A DNA stretch of 64,000 bases from Tieghemostelium lacteum (lineage: Eukaryota > Evosea > Eumycetozoa > Dictyosteliales > Raperosteliaceae). Under the pieces are notes generated by a model. The model worked only from the letters and a program-made list of their open reading frames with translations, did not search any database and was not told the DNA's origin. The DNA is taken from positions 558,001 to 622,000 of the forward strand of contig LODT01000020.1 in NCBI GenBank assembly GCA_001606155.1, in the 5' to 3' direction. Shown here piece after piece: positions 31,973 through 41,756 of this stretch (position 1 is its first letter; each line of letters starts with the position of its first letter). A program made the position numbers and the translations under genes.

Positions 31973-32242
31973 TTAAATATCTCTTGAGGATAATTCGGCA
32001 ATTTTACTCTCTTGATCTATTTGATGTTTAAGTAAGAGAGCATTCAATTGATAGTATCTATTAGAGTTAAGGTAAAGAGGTTTACCTCTTCTGAGATTTG
32101 GATCTTCTTCACCGTGATCATCTAAATATGGAGATATCCAAACAGTTTTTCTAGGTAAATGTATCAATAGAATAGAACTACTCTTGAAAACCAAAAACAT
32201 ACATGTTCCTGCCCTATGAAAGATGTTAATTTTGCTGATCAA
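31973..32242 (-). CDS. Short unrecognised ORF in the island
   Basis: An 89-codon frame with protein-like composition: VWISPYLDDHGEEDPNLRRG then KPLYLNSNRYYQLNALLLKH. This segment is well ordered and likely derived from a real domain, but the start lies just after a possible splice acceptor (TTTCATAG) so an upstream exon may be missing. It is the most upstream of three same-strand frames at this locus. I cannot name the family. Confidence 0.4.
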   Translation of the reverse strand: MISKINIFHRAGTCMFLVFKSSSILLIHLPRKTVWISPYLDDHGEEDPNLRRGKPLYLNSNRYYQLNALLLKHQIDQESKIAELSSRDI

Positions 32243-32779
32243 AATATTTATAAATGACTTCTTTTAAATAAAATTTACTATTATCTTTCAAACTAGTATA
32301 GAGTTATTTTTGAATAATTTTGCATAAATTATAATTTATATAAAATTTTCAATTTAATTCTAAATTGTTTATATATAGACACAATTTGATAAAATACATC
32401 TTTAGGGACAGAAATCAAAATTACAAATAGCGAAAGAAAATTTATTAAAACTGTCCATTGCCACCCATAGCCCAATTGATTGGTGGGAAACAAATCTCAA
32501 AACTTTATTCTCTTTTATCCACTACCAAATATTTTAAAATTTTGGTGAAATTAAAAATGAAATTCAAATCGACCTGGTTTAAATTTTAAAAGGTAGAATT
32601 ATAATAAATAGTGAATTAACATCTCTTGTTTAGATAGAGATACCATTTAATGCGTCAATTGTGTTCTAATAATATTTTGAGAGTTTAGTTTTGTATGATA
32701 CTATTGATTTATTATTTATTTATTTTGAGGATATTTCTTTTATAAATCAAACAAATCCATCTTTAAAAATGGAAGATAT

Positions 32780-32810
32780 CTAGTATCCTTTTTGCGAGTG
32801 GTTATACTCC
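32780..32810 (+). repeat. tRNA-like A-box block, second copy
   Basis: Reads TAGTATCC then TTTTTGCGAGTGGTTATAC, matching the minus-strand block at 26031-25999 (CTAGTATCC .. TTTTGCGTAGTGGTTATAC) apart from a 10-nt gap and a 1-nt gap. No B-box follows at tRNA distance. Its recurrence next to repeats in both places supports a dispersed tRNA-related element. Confidence 0.4.
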
Positions 32811-32851
32811 TACCTTCATTGCATTACTGATATATCAGCTTTTGAGTTAAA

Positions 32852-32980
32852 GATGAATTAAAATAAAATACAATTGTTATCTTATTTCACGTTGAAGTTT
32901 TGGGTTGATAAAACATCAATTAGAGAAGAATAATAATCTAGCTCAACATTAAGTGGAAACAAAAAATTATTGATGATATT
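32852..32980. repeat. Dispersed direct repeat, copy R2
   Basis: Partner of R1 (27861-27974), same orientation, sharing a 30-nt identical core at 32908-32937 and matching flanks with small indels. Five kilobases separate the copies. Confidence 0.6.
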
Positions 32981-33266
32981 GTAGTTGTATACTTCAATAA
33001 AAAGTTTATTTTAGTTGATTTGAGCTACCAAAAACTATTAAGGAAGTCAAAAATATTTATAAATAGAAAAAAAGATGCAAAGACTTAGTCTATGTTCTAT
33101 AACACATTTTATTTAACAAAAAAAGTTTCAGATACTTCAAAAATTTATTAAAAACCTAACTAAGAAATAAATTTATATTATTACATTATTCATAAAAAAA
33201 AGAATTTGTTTTAATATATATATTACTATTTAGGGTTTTTTTTATTTACAATATTTGAAAATATAT

Positions 33267-34466
33267 CTAAACATTTCCTTTACCATCATCAATTGAAATA
33301 TTATTACTATTATTACTATTATTATTACTATTATTATTATTACTATTATTATTACTATTATTATTACTACTATTATTATTACTACTATTAGATGTATTTT
33401 CAGGATTTGGATTTAGAGTTGGACCAGATTCAGTTGAATATTCATATGGTATTGTCGAAGATGAATCTAATTCATAGGATGAATCATAGCCAGGTGATGA
33501 ATCAACTGTTGCACCATTGTTACCAGTTTGAGAAGTTGAATTTCCAGTTTTATTGGAACCACCTCTACTTGAAGAATAGGGAGATGGATTATTATTGTTT
33601 TTGTTCTTTTCCAATTTTTTGGCAGTTTCCAAACAGAATCCAAAGAAGGTGAAACATTTGATGATTTTAGCACCAAAGTATCTCCACATGAGTGGATTAT
33701 TGTAGACGAATACCATACTGGCAAAGAAACCATGACTTACTGATAAATAAGTGTGAAGGATATTAGCAATAAATGGATAGTATCCTAGACCATTGAGGAT
33801 TCTGTTAATGACTGCAAATACCCAACAGATAAGGAAAACTATAATATAGTTAACTAACTTGAATTGATATTTTACATGTCTGTCTTTGTTATCAGATACA
33901 CCGTTATGTATGACCTGATAAGTATAGTGACAAGTTATACCAACCAATACTGCAGATGTTGCAAAAATGATGAAAAATGGTACATAAAAGAGAACAAATC
34001 GATAAACTATATAGTCATTACCAATCCAACACCAGTTACCAATGTATTCTACAGTGTCTTTTGCCAACATTATAATTGTACTAATCAGTGGTAGACCCCA
34101 ACATGATAGGAAATACCATTTTTCAAAACGTTGTGGTTCAGGTTCTCTCTTGACAATCAGACGAAAGATACTGATAGCCAAACACAGAGTCCAGAGCCAA
34201 CAACTTAATGAACCATATGTAATTACAATGGAGTAAAAGTAACATGGAAATCCACCATCTACTGCAGTCTGTGTCAATGTGAGTAAAGTTGATGGAATAT
34301 CTTTACATAGTGATGTCAGACAAAAACATGAAATCACTTTGGTAACGTGATTTCTCAGTAATTTCAGTCTCCAAAATCCTATCAGTACTATCATACATCC
34401 TATAATTGATGTAAAATCTGCAATTAACAGTACTGCATAGGTTGCTCTAATTTCGTGAATATTCAT
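33267..34466 (-). CDS. cAMP receptor-like (Crl/family E) seven-transmembrane GPCR
   Basis: Single exon, 399 residues. Seven hydrophobic segments fill residues about 10-280: [20 protein letters not shown], then the loop [49 protein letters not shown], the ectodomain [39 protein letters not shown], and a last helix with [25 protein letters not shown] and the NPLMWRYFG ending are typical of the dictyostelid cAR/Crl receptors. The divergence from classic cAR1-4 suggests a Crl protein. After the helices the tail is basic, then Ser-rich with possible phosphorylation sites, then a run of Asn/Ser from AAT/AGT triplets. These receptors signal through heterotrimeric G proteins at the plasma membrane; the ligand of this one is unknown. 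Confidence 0.85.
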   Translation of the reverse strand: MNIHEIRATYAVLLIADFTSIIGCMIVLIGFWRLKLLRNHVTKVISCFCLTSLCKDIPSTLLTLTQTAVDGGFPCYFYSIVITYGSLSCWLWTLCLAISIFRLIVKREPEPQRFEKWYFLSCWGLPLISTIIMLAKDTVEYIGNWCWIGNDYIVYRFVLFYVPFFIIFATSAVLVGITCHYTYQVIHNGVSDNKDRHVKYQFKLVNYIIVFLICWVFAVINRILNGLGYYPFIANILHTYLSVSHGFFASMVFVYNNPLMWRYFGAKIIKCFTFFGFCLETAKKLEKNKNNNNPSPYSSSRGGSNKTGNSTSQTGNNGATVDSSPGYDSSYELDSSSTIPYEYSTESGPTLNPNPENTSNSSNNNSSNNNSNNNSNNNNSNNNSNNSNNISIDDGKGNV

Positions 34467-35994
34467 AACAATTGTTTTTTTTTTTTCTTTTTTTGTATAA
34501 TAATTAATAATTAATAATATAAAAAAAACAATTAATTAATTCTTTGAATAAATAAATATAGTTGTTTTTGTAATTGTTTTTTTTTCTACTATTACTGGAT
34601 CCTAATTACTATATTTTTAAATTCTCTCTTCTTATAAAATTGTACTACACTATCTATTTAAAATTATTTTTAAAAAAAAACAAAAATAGAAATAATCAAT
34701 TGAAATTAATATATATATTTAATATACAGATATAGTATTATTTGATTTTATGAATTTGTATTATGTCTTTTAAAAAAGTTTTAATCACAATGGATGGATT
34801 TTTTTAATAATTTCATCACATAAATAAAAGGAACGAGATAGAGGGAAAAATAATAATTATAATATAAAAAGAGAAAAACAATTAAAATTGGAACAATAGT
34901 GTTTAATAATTATGTTTTTCAATACAGATACGAATAAGTAGAATTTAAATTGATATAATGAGTGCACACATCCATATTCCAAAATTTATTATTAATTATT
35001 TTTATTATTGTTGTTTAATCATAGATTTAAAAACAGTGTTTTTGGTGGTGAAAAAATAGTGGTTTGATTTCCAATAGTAATTTCAAAAATGGAAAAAAAT
35101 AAAAATCTTACAATTAGGGAATTAACAAGTAAATACCTTTGATTATATCTCTCTATTCTACCAATTTGTTATAATTTAAAAAATAATAAGAATGGAAATA
35201 AAAAAAAAAAAGAATAGAACAAAAACAAAGAGAGGAGAGAGAAAGAAGATATATTTTATATTAAATGTGAATTATAAAACACACTAAACAATTTTTAATT
35301 TAAAATTAGTGATACAAAAGACACTATTTTTAATCAGTTGGAAATTATGATTTTTTATTCTAATATGATTAGGAGTGTGGGTTTCTTATATATAGTTTTT
35401 AATATAACTATCCCACATCACTTTTTAAAGTTTTTTTTTTGTTGTTGTTTTAGGTGTGAATGTAGTGTGTGTGGTGTGCTAATTGATAATTACAATTGGT
35501 GAGTGTTTCATATTAACACTTTATAAAACTTTACTATGCCAATTACAATTTGTTGGTGAGATCTATAAAATCATGTTGGGTTTCTATTATAGATTATCAT
35601 AAGAATAGTTAGAGTAGTGTGGTGTTCTTTAAACTTTTTAAAGAATGTGTATAATATAAATACACAAGTCACATAATCATTACTTTAGATCTTCCTATCT
35701 ATACATCAATGATATAACTCTATTAATAAAAATAATAATGTTTCTACGTATCATATCCGAGGCCTGGCATTATCTAAAGTCTCAGTTCAATTAGAGTCCT
35801 AATTGAAATTCAAACCAGGTCGAAAATTCTATAGAACAAATTTATACTCTGATAGTCAAATTGATTTCAGATTGTTTATTGATAACAGATGATTAAGGTC
35901 CAAATTTCCGACCGTCGGGAAAATCAAAAAAAAACAATTGCATGAAAAAAATGTGATTATATTTTCTGCCAGACTTATATTCAATCAACATACA
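34467..35994. promoter_or_regulatory. Divergent intergenic region between the GPCR and the secreted-protein gene
   Basis: 1.5 kb with no ORF. It serves as promoter of both the minus-strand GPCR and the plus-strand small secreted protein. Signals: a GT-rich block GGTGTGAATGTAGTGTGTGT continuing GGTGTG at 35452-35479 (G-box-like); a repeated AATTACAATT..GGTGAG motif near 35486 and 35540; a folded block at 35758-35822 listed separately; and the dyad CCGAC-C-GTCGG at 35908-35918, about 80 nt before the secreted-protein start. Confidence 0.5.
35758..35822. other. GC-richer two-stem hairpin block
   Basis: The outer stem 35758-35767 (CGAGGCCTGG) pairs with 35815-35822 (CCAGGTCG) with a two-base bulge. 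The inner stem 35786-35794 (TTCAATTAG) pairs perfectly with 35799-35807 (CTAATTGAA) around the loop AGTC. Such ordered GC-containing structure is rare in this AT-rich intergenic DNA, so a small structured RNA or a regulatory element is possible. No promoter element for pol III is obvious. Confidence 0.35.
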
Positions 35995-36486
35995 ATGAAA
36001 ATTATATATATTACTTTATTATTATCTGTTTTGGTTACTTTATCAGGTAAATAAGATATTTTATTTGAATTTAACACACCACCTAATTTTAAAAAATTAC
36101 ATATAGTATCCCAACAAGAAGACTATTTACAACTTGGTCAATTCCAAAGACATTACCAAGCCCCATGCGGTTCAATTTCAATGGCTAATGTAACTTATTC
36201 ATCTGAATATGGATTTAGTGCTGTTGCTAGTGTCAGTGGAATGGTAATCTTTCAAAATGTAACATTTATCAACCAACAACAATTCACTGGACAAGCTGCT
36301 CTCTATGTTCAGGGTGTATTCAATCAATGGACTCCACTTAAAGGTGTTGCTCAATCTCAATACCAATTTTATGCTACCTATGCTCCAGCTAGTGGTTACA
36401 ATGGTGGTACAGATTACTTCTACATTGATTCATGTAAAGTTAGTGACGAATACCAAGAAACTGAACAAATGGTTGCCCTCTATTAA
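35995..36486 (+). CDS. Small secreted protein, dictyostelid-type
   Basis: Two exons, 35995-36046 and 36107-36486, with a 60-nt intron that splits a Val codon; total 143 residues. The first exon is almost exactly a signal peptide (MKIIYITLLLSVLVTLS). The mature part (VSQQEDYLQLGQFQRHYQAP, then CGSISMANVTYSSEYGFSAV, ending SCKVSDEYQETEQMVALY) is rich in Tyr, Gln and Ser and has only two Cys, near either end, so one disulphide is likely. The small-intron-after-signal-peptide layout is common for secreted dictyostelid proteins. The family is not recognised; it may be a matrix, cell-surface or prestalk/prespore protein. Confidence 0.8.
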
Positions 36487-36794
36487 ATAAACCCCATTTT
36501 CCATTTTTGTTAATTAAATTAAATTATTTATTGTTATAATATTATTGTTATAAAGTTGTTACTTTTGATTTTTAAAGAGGTTGATACAATTGTTGTTGTT
36601 ATTGTTGTTATTTTTTTGTGTGATGTAATATAGTTTGAGGGAGTTGGGACATATATAGAGAAGCGAGCAAATTAGGCTTTTGTGTAATAGTAAAGTAGCT
36701 TATTTAAGTTTGTCTTCTTTTTGGTTTTGTTGTTGTTGTTGTTGTTGTTGTTTTGTATTGTTTTTTATTAGGATTTGTTATAATAATATAATAA

Positions 36795-38984
36795 TTATTC
36801 GCTGTGTGGTGGTAATGGTACAATTGCTTTATCCCAAAGACTTGCATTGGCTTTGTACTCTGCTTCAATTTCGTATAGTCTCTTAAGAGTCTCTGAACAA
36901 TTTGGTCTTTTATCAGGTTCATGATCCCAGCATGTTTTAATCAACTCTACCAAAGAAGGAGGACATGTTGGTGGAATAGTAGGTCTTAAATTTTTTTTAG
37001 CAGTTTGAATAATAATTTGGAAATCGTGTTGTAAATTCTAATTAAATAAGAAATTAGTATTTATAAATAAATAGTAAATAGTTATAAAATAAAATAACAT
37101 ACTTTAAATTCAGAAAATGGTCTTTCATATCTGGCATTTATGCATCTAGTGACCAATTCCCAAAGAATCATAGCTATGGAATATACATCAGATTTTGCAG
37201 AAAATTGTTGACCGTGGTAAACTTCAGGACCACAATATGCAAAGGTACCTCTCATTTGAACAAGAGTTTGTAGATTACTGCCAGTATTGAATCTACTCAG
37301 ACCAAAATCACAAACTTTAATTTCCCATTTCTCATTTACCAACAGATTAAGACTCTTGAGATCTCTGTGGAAAATAGGTGGTTCCCATTTATGTAGGCAT
37401 TCGATACCCTTAACCATCTCTATTGCAAATCTAAATGTCTTATCCCAACCAATATCATATTTATCACTATTCATAACATGGTATAAACTACCTCTACTAC
37501 AATTTTCCATAACCATACAAAGTTTAGGTTCCAAAACTGCACCATAAAAGTGAACTACATATTTTGATCTTATAGCACTATTTTTAAATTTAAATATTAA
37601 TTAGTATAAACATGTTTAAATAGAGATATTAGGTAGTTTGATTGATGTACATACCTCATAATTTGGAATTCCTTTTTAAATTCTTCAATTTCTTTGGCTT
37701 CAGTCATAGATTTTAATACTTTAATAGCAACTTCTTTACCATTATACAGACCTTTATAAACTTTACCTGAGCTACCAGCACCCAGTTTCTCTGTATATTC
37801 GAGATCATCATTTTTAATGATAACAATATCACTGACATGCTTGAGTGCATGTAATGAATCTCTAAGACCATTAATGTCAGGTGTTGATGTAGTACTTGAA
37901 TCATCATCATCATCTTGAAATATAATAGATTCCTTCTTGGGCATTGTCTTATTTTTAAATTGTTCTAAAAATAGACAAAATTAATTAAAAAAATGGTGGT
38001 AAATGTGTGGAAAAAAGGGGGAGAGGGAGGTTAATATTGAATCTATATTGGTGATGGCGGGGGTTAAGAATCTAGAAACTTACCTCTGTATGGTGCTGTA
38101 ACTTTTAAAATTCTTAATCTATTACCAGTAGCAGTGATACCCATTTTATCTAGTATTTTCTCATTGATTTCACCTAGCTCATCCATAAACATTTCCTCTT
38201 TTACAAAATTATCTTTATAGGCTTCAATACCATTTTCCTGTAACCATATAAAGAGATCTTTATATTTTTTGATACGAGATGCCATCTCCTTGTTACCTTT
38301 ACTCATTGCCAAATCATAAGGTGTAATTTTATCTTTAAAACCACCTATAATATCTACATTGGCACCGGCTTTCAAGAGGACACTTACAAGATCCTCTCTA
38401 CCGAGATGAACGGCATAATGCAATGGTGATTCCTGATTACTATTGACAATATTGACATTGGCACCATTCTTTAGTAGCATGTCAACCAACATGAGTCTAA
38501 CTGAATTGTTGAAGATGGCCTTGTGAAGAGGGGTCTCTCCATTCTTATTCTGTGCATTGATATCCACATTCTTTTTCATAAACAGTTGAAATGGTTCCTG
38601 AATATTTGGTGATCTGTATTTCTGACAGAAATAATGTAGTGGTGTATTTCTATCCTCATTCTGGACATCGACATTGATAGTCTCAAACTGAAGTACCCTA
38701 ACCAAAAGTCTTTCGTCAGCTCCGGCTGCAACATGCAATACCGAGTATCCTGATCTGTCTTTAGTGTTGATATCTGTCTTGGTCTGCTTATACAAATCCA
38801 ATAGAATCTCTAGTATATTTTCTTGATTGTTTTTCAGTGCTATGGAAATAGGTGTGTGTCCCATCTGATCAAATGATAGCAAGTGTGCACTTTTTACTTT
38901 CTTTTTATCTTTTAGTTTTTTTACTTTTTCATAGTCATTGGCTGTCACTGCTAATATTAATTCATTGTCTTGTTTATTGGACAT
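36795..38984 (-). CDS. Ankyrin-SAM-protein kinase (TKL group)
   Basis: Four exons: 38984-38084, 37964-37655, 37577-37103 and 37037-36795, giving 642 residues. Residues about 20-240 are ankyrin repeats (GYSVLHVAAGADERL, RNTPLHYFCQKY, GETPLHKAIFNNS, QESPLHYAVHLG). About 240-300 is a SAM domain (LFIWLQENGIEAYKDNFVKE ..LDKMGITATGNRLRIL). The kinase domain runs from about 355 to 620: glycine loop GAGSSGKV at 362, AIKVLK, HRDLKSLN at 474, DFGLSR at 494, and ending WDHEPDKRPNCSETLKRL. The HRDLKSxN motif and sequence style are those of dictyostelid TKL kinases; all catalytic residues are present. The third-exon junction (QIMSAIRSKYVVHFYGA) fits the family exactly. The likely role is a scaffolded Ser/Thr or dual-specificity kinase. 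Confidence 0.9.
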
Positions 38985-39511
38985 CTTTTTGAATTACTCT
39001 AGAGGTTGGAATCAACAATATTGTTCAAACACCCAACCAAAAACTCTTTTCTTTTTAGCAATAAATAAAAAAAAAAAAAATTAAAAAAAAATCAATTTTT
39101 TTTTTTGATTTCAAATCTTAGTTATTTATAACTTTCATTGTTAATTAGTACTATTCTCTTCTATTAAAGAATATACCGTTGCATTCGATTTAAACAGCCC
39201 AAATCGAGTCATAAATTAAAACAAAAGACTTTTTTTTTTTATTTTTAGAAAATTTCAAGAATTACCATAATACTTTTGTTAGTTAACTATCTTAACCAAT
39301 CAGTACTTCTTTAAATTAAGAATAATTAAAAACTCAAATAATTTGGTGTAATTCAAAGATTATAACAAAACTTTTAAAAGTTTGAACTTGTTGTTATAAA
39401 TAAAAAAAAAAAATTCAAATTTTTCATTTTTTTATTTGTCGAATTCAGAGAGGCAACAGCATTATTCCACAGCTGTATCTCACTGACACTCAAAAAAATC
39501 AAAAAAAAAAA
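38985..39511. promoter_or_regulatory. Divergent promoter, kinase and zinc-finger gene
   Basis: 527 nt of AT-rich DNA between divergent start codons, with A and T runs near 39067-39105 and 39229-39240. No ORF, RNA gene or strong dyad stands out. Confidence 0.5.
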
Positions 39512-41682
39512 ATGAGTAATTTATATAATCCCTATGCACCTACACCATCAAGAAGATCTTCTTCAGCTCCTGTTGTCAATCCATCAATAGATACAATGCC
39601 ACCTATAGAGACTTTGAATCCAGATACTCTAAAAGAATTAACAAAAACTGAATTAACAACCTATCTACAATCACACAGTAAGTAATTTTAATACTTTTTA
39701 ATACCAATTACATAGAGAAAGAGATTTAACACAAAATTATATAGATATTATTCCAGGCACATCTAAACCAGAAATGAAAAAACAAATGAGAACTTTAATA
39801 CATGCATTACAGAATAAAGAACCTATTTTAATAACACCTCCACCAAATGTCAATATACCACCATTGACTGGATTCAATCCATTATTACAACCTATGCAAG
39901 GAATGCAAGGAATGCAGGGAATGCAAGCTATGGGTATGCAGGGAATGACAGCACCTAATATAATGGGATTCAATCCATATGCAAACCCAATGTCAATGTT
40001 AATTAATCCAATCAACCCATTCCTTTCACAACCAACAGGTGCATTACCAAATTATATGTCACCTCAACAAATGACCAATCCATATGGTCAACCACAACAA
40101 CTATATCAACCACAACAACTACAGTTACACCCACCACCAATGCCACAACAAATGCCACCATCTACACCTATAACATCATCTACTATTATAGCACCACAAT
40201 TGAATTTAGCTAGCACTCCATTAAAGAGTGATATGAATGCAACACCTTCTTCAGCAGTTAAAAAGACACCAAAAGCACAGGCTGAGGATAAAGAAGTTGA
40301 GTCACCTAGAGGAAAATCGGATAAGGATAAAGATGTACCTTCTGATCAATGTCGTGACTGTATAAAGAAAATGAATAAGGAGTGTACAAATCACCGTTGC
40401 AGAGGATGTTGTGTAAAATATATGATTGACAGTAAGGTTATTTGTCTCATTCACATTAAGGATGAGTCAAGAAGACCACGTACTAAGGAGTCACCTTATG
40501 CCGATACAATTCAGACTCTTATTCAACAGGCAGCTCAACAGTATCCAAATTACAGTTTTGGAAGTCTTGGTAATACACCACCAAATACCACACCAACATT
40601 ATCATCAAAATCCAATACACCAGGTGACTCTCTAAAGAATTCACCAATATTACCTAGTAACAAGGCATTCCAATTACAAGCTGGAAATGGTCAATCTGCG
40701 CTATCTCCTGCTAGACCAGGTCAACCACCTACCAATACCACCACACCTGTACAACAGCAATTCCCAGGTGGTCAAATACAAACAACTCAAATGCATCCAC
40801 CTCAACCACAAATGACTCAAATGCAACCACCTCAACAACCACAACACATTATCAAAGACATTAACTATGGTCGTAAAGTTCAATCACAACTTCAATTTTT
40901 CTACATTAACATGCAAGCACAGGTGGCAGCATGTTCAAATCCAAAACGTCAGTCCGCACCCAAAGAAGATAAATTTGCCTACTTTTCTTGCTACAAATGT
41001 GAAAAGGTTTTCAATGTCAATGGTTCACATTTTTGGAAACATCTACAATCTGATCATCCAGAAGAATTCATTAAGTTTTTAAAAGAAAATATTAAATTAA
41101 ATCATTCTCTTTCTGAGAATCCAGAGAAAAATGGTAAGGGAGTATTTTCTAAAGGAATTATAAAAATGAAAAATCATATTAATATCTTTTATGATCATAA
41201 ATAGATACATATCAATTATCTAGACAAAGAGCAAGTGATAAATATCAATTAACTATTCAATGGTTACAGGAATTATTTTCACCAGTACCACCACCAGAGT
41301 TCAATGATCACACTCAATTTGAATTGAGAAAAGAAAAAATTATAGAATTTGATAAGAAAATGGATGAAATGTTTAATTTATTTGATTCTAAAAAGGATCT
41401 AATGAACCAGATAAAAAATGATTCACAATCATTCGATGAATATTATAATAGATTAAATGTTGATGTATGTATATATTATTCTAAATTTACTCGATATATA
41501 ATATTAACTTATATTTTACCAATTAATTAATTTAGGATTTTGAAAGTGTATCACAACAATATATAAAAGATAAGAATTTAAATTTCCAACCAAAACCCTC
41601 AACTGTGACACAAATTCATACAACTAAACCAACATATGAATTTATTGAGAGTGATTCCAATTTCTCAATTCAGAGTTTATAA
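39512..41682 (+). CDS. Protein with SHI/LRP1-like RING-type finger and C2H2 finger
   Basis: Four exons: 39512-39677, 39757-41133, 41205-41464 and 41536-41682, giving 649 residues. Near the N-terminus, TLKELTKTELTTYLQSH looks SAP-like. A Met/Gln/Pro-rich stretch includes QGMQGMQGMQAMGMQGM. About residues 240-280: CRDCIKKMNKECTNHRCRGC then CVKYMIDSKVICLIH, whose Cys/His spacing (C-x2-C-x7-C-x2-H-x-C-x2-CC-x9-C-x2-H) is strikingly like the zinc finger of plant SHI/LRP1 (SRS) regulators. About residues 465-505: FSCYKCEKVFN..HFWKHLQSDH, a C2H2 finger somewhat like the C-terminal finger of ARS2/SERRATE. The C-terminal third is helical. The function is probably nuclear, transcription or RNA-linked; no close family is known to me. 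Confidence 0.75.
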
Positions 41683-41756
41683 ATTTAATAAAAATTAATC
41701 TTAATATTAATATTGTAATTAATAAATGTTGCAATGAAGAAATTCAAATATTTATT

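Larger units (their letters stand above)
32243..33266. other. Repeat-bearing intergenic DNA at the end of the island
   Basis: No ORF. It contains a tRNA-like A-box block (32780-32810), the direct repeat R2 (32852-32980), and the motif ATGCAAAGACTT at 33075-33086, which recurs at 27162-27173 and in near form at 26670-26681. A 12-mer TCGACCTGGTTT at about 32568-32579 recurs in reverse near 35811-35822. Confidence 0.5.

Noticed and set aside
36680-36922. Overlapping frames rich in Cys/Phe or Thr downstream of the kinase
   Set aside because: Translations of a TTG/CAA repeat in the 3' flank; no homology or start context.
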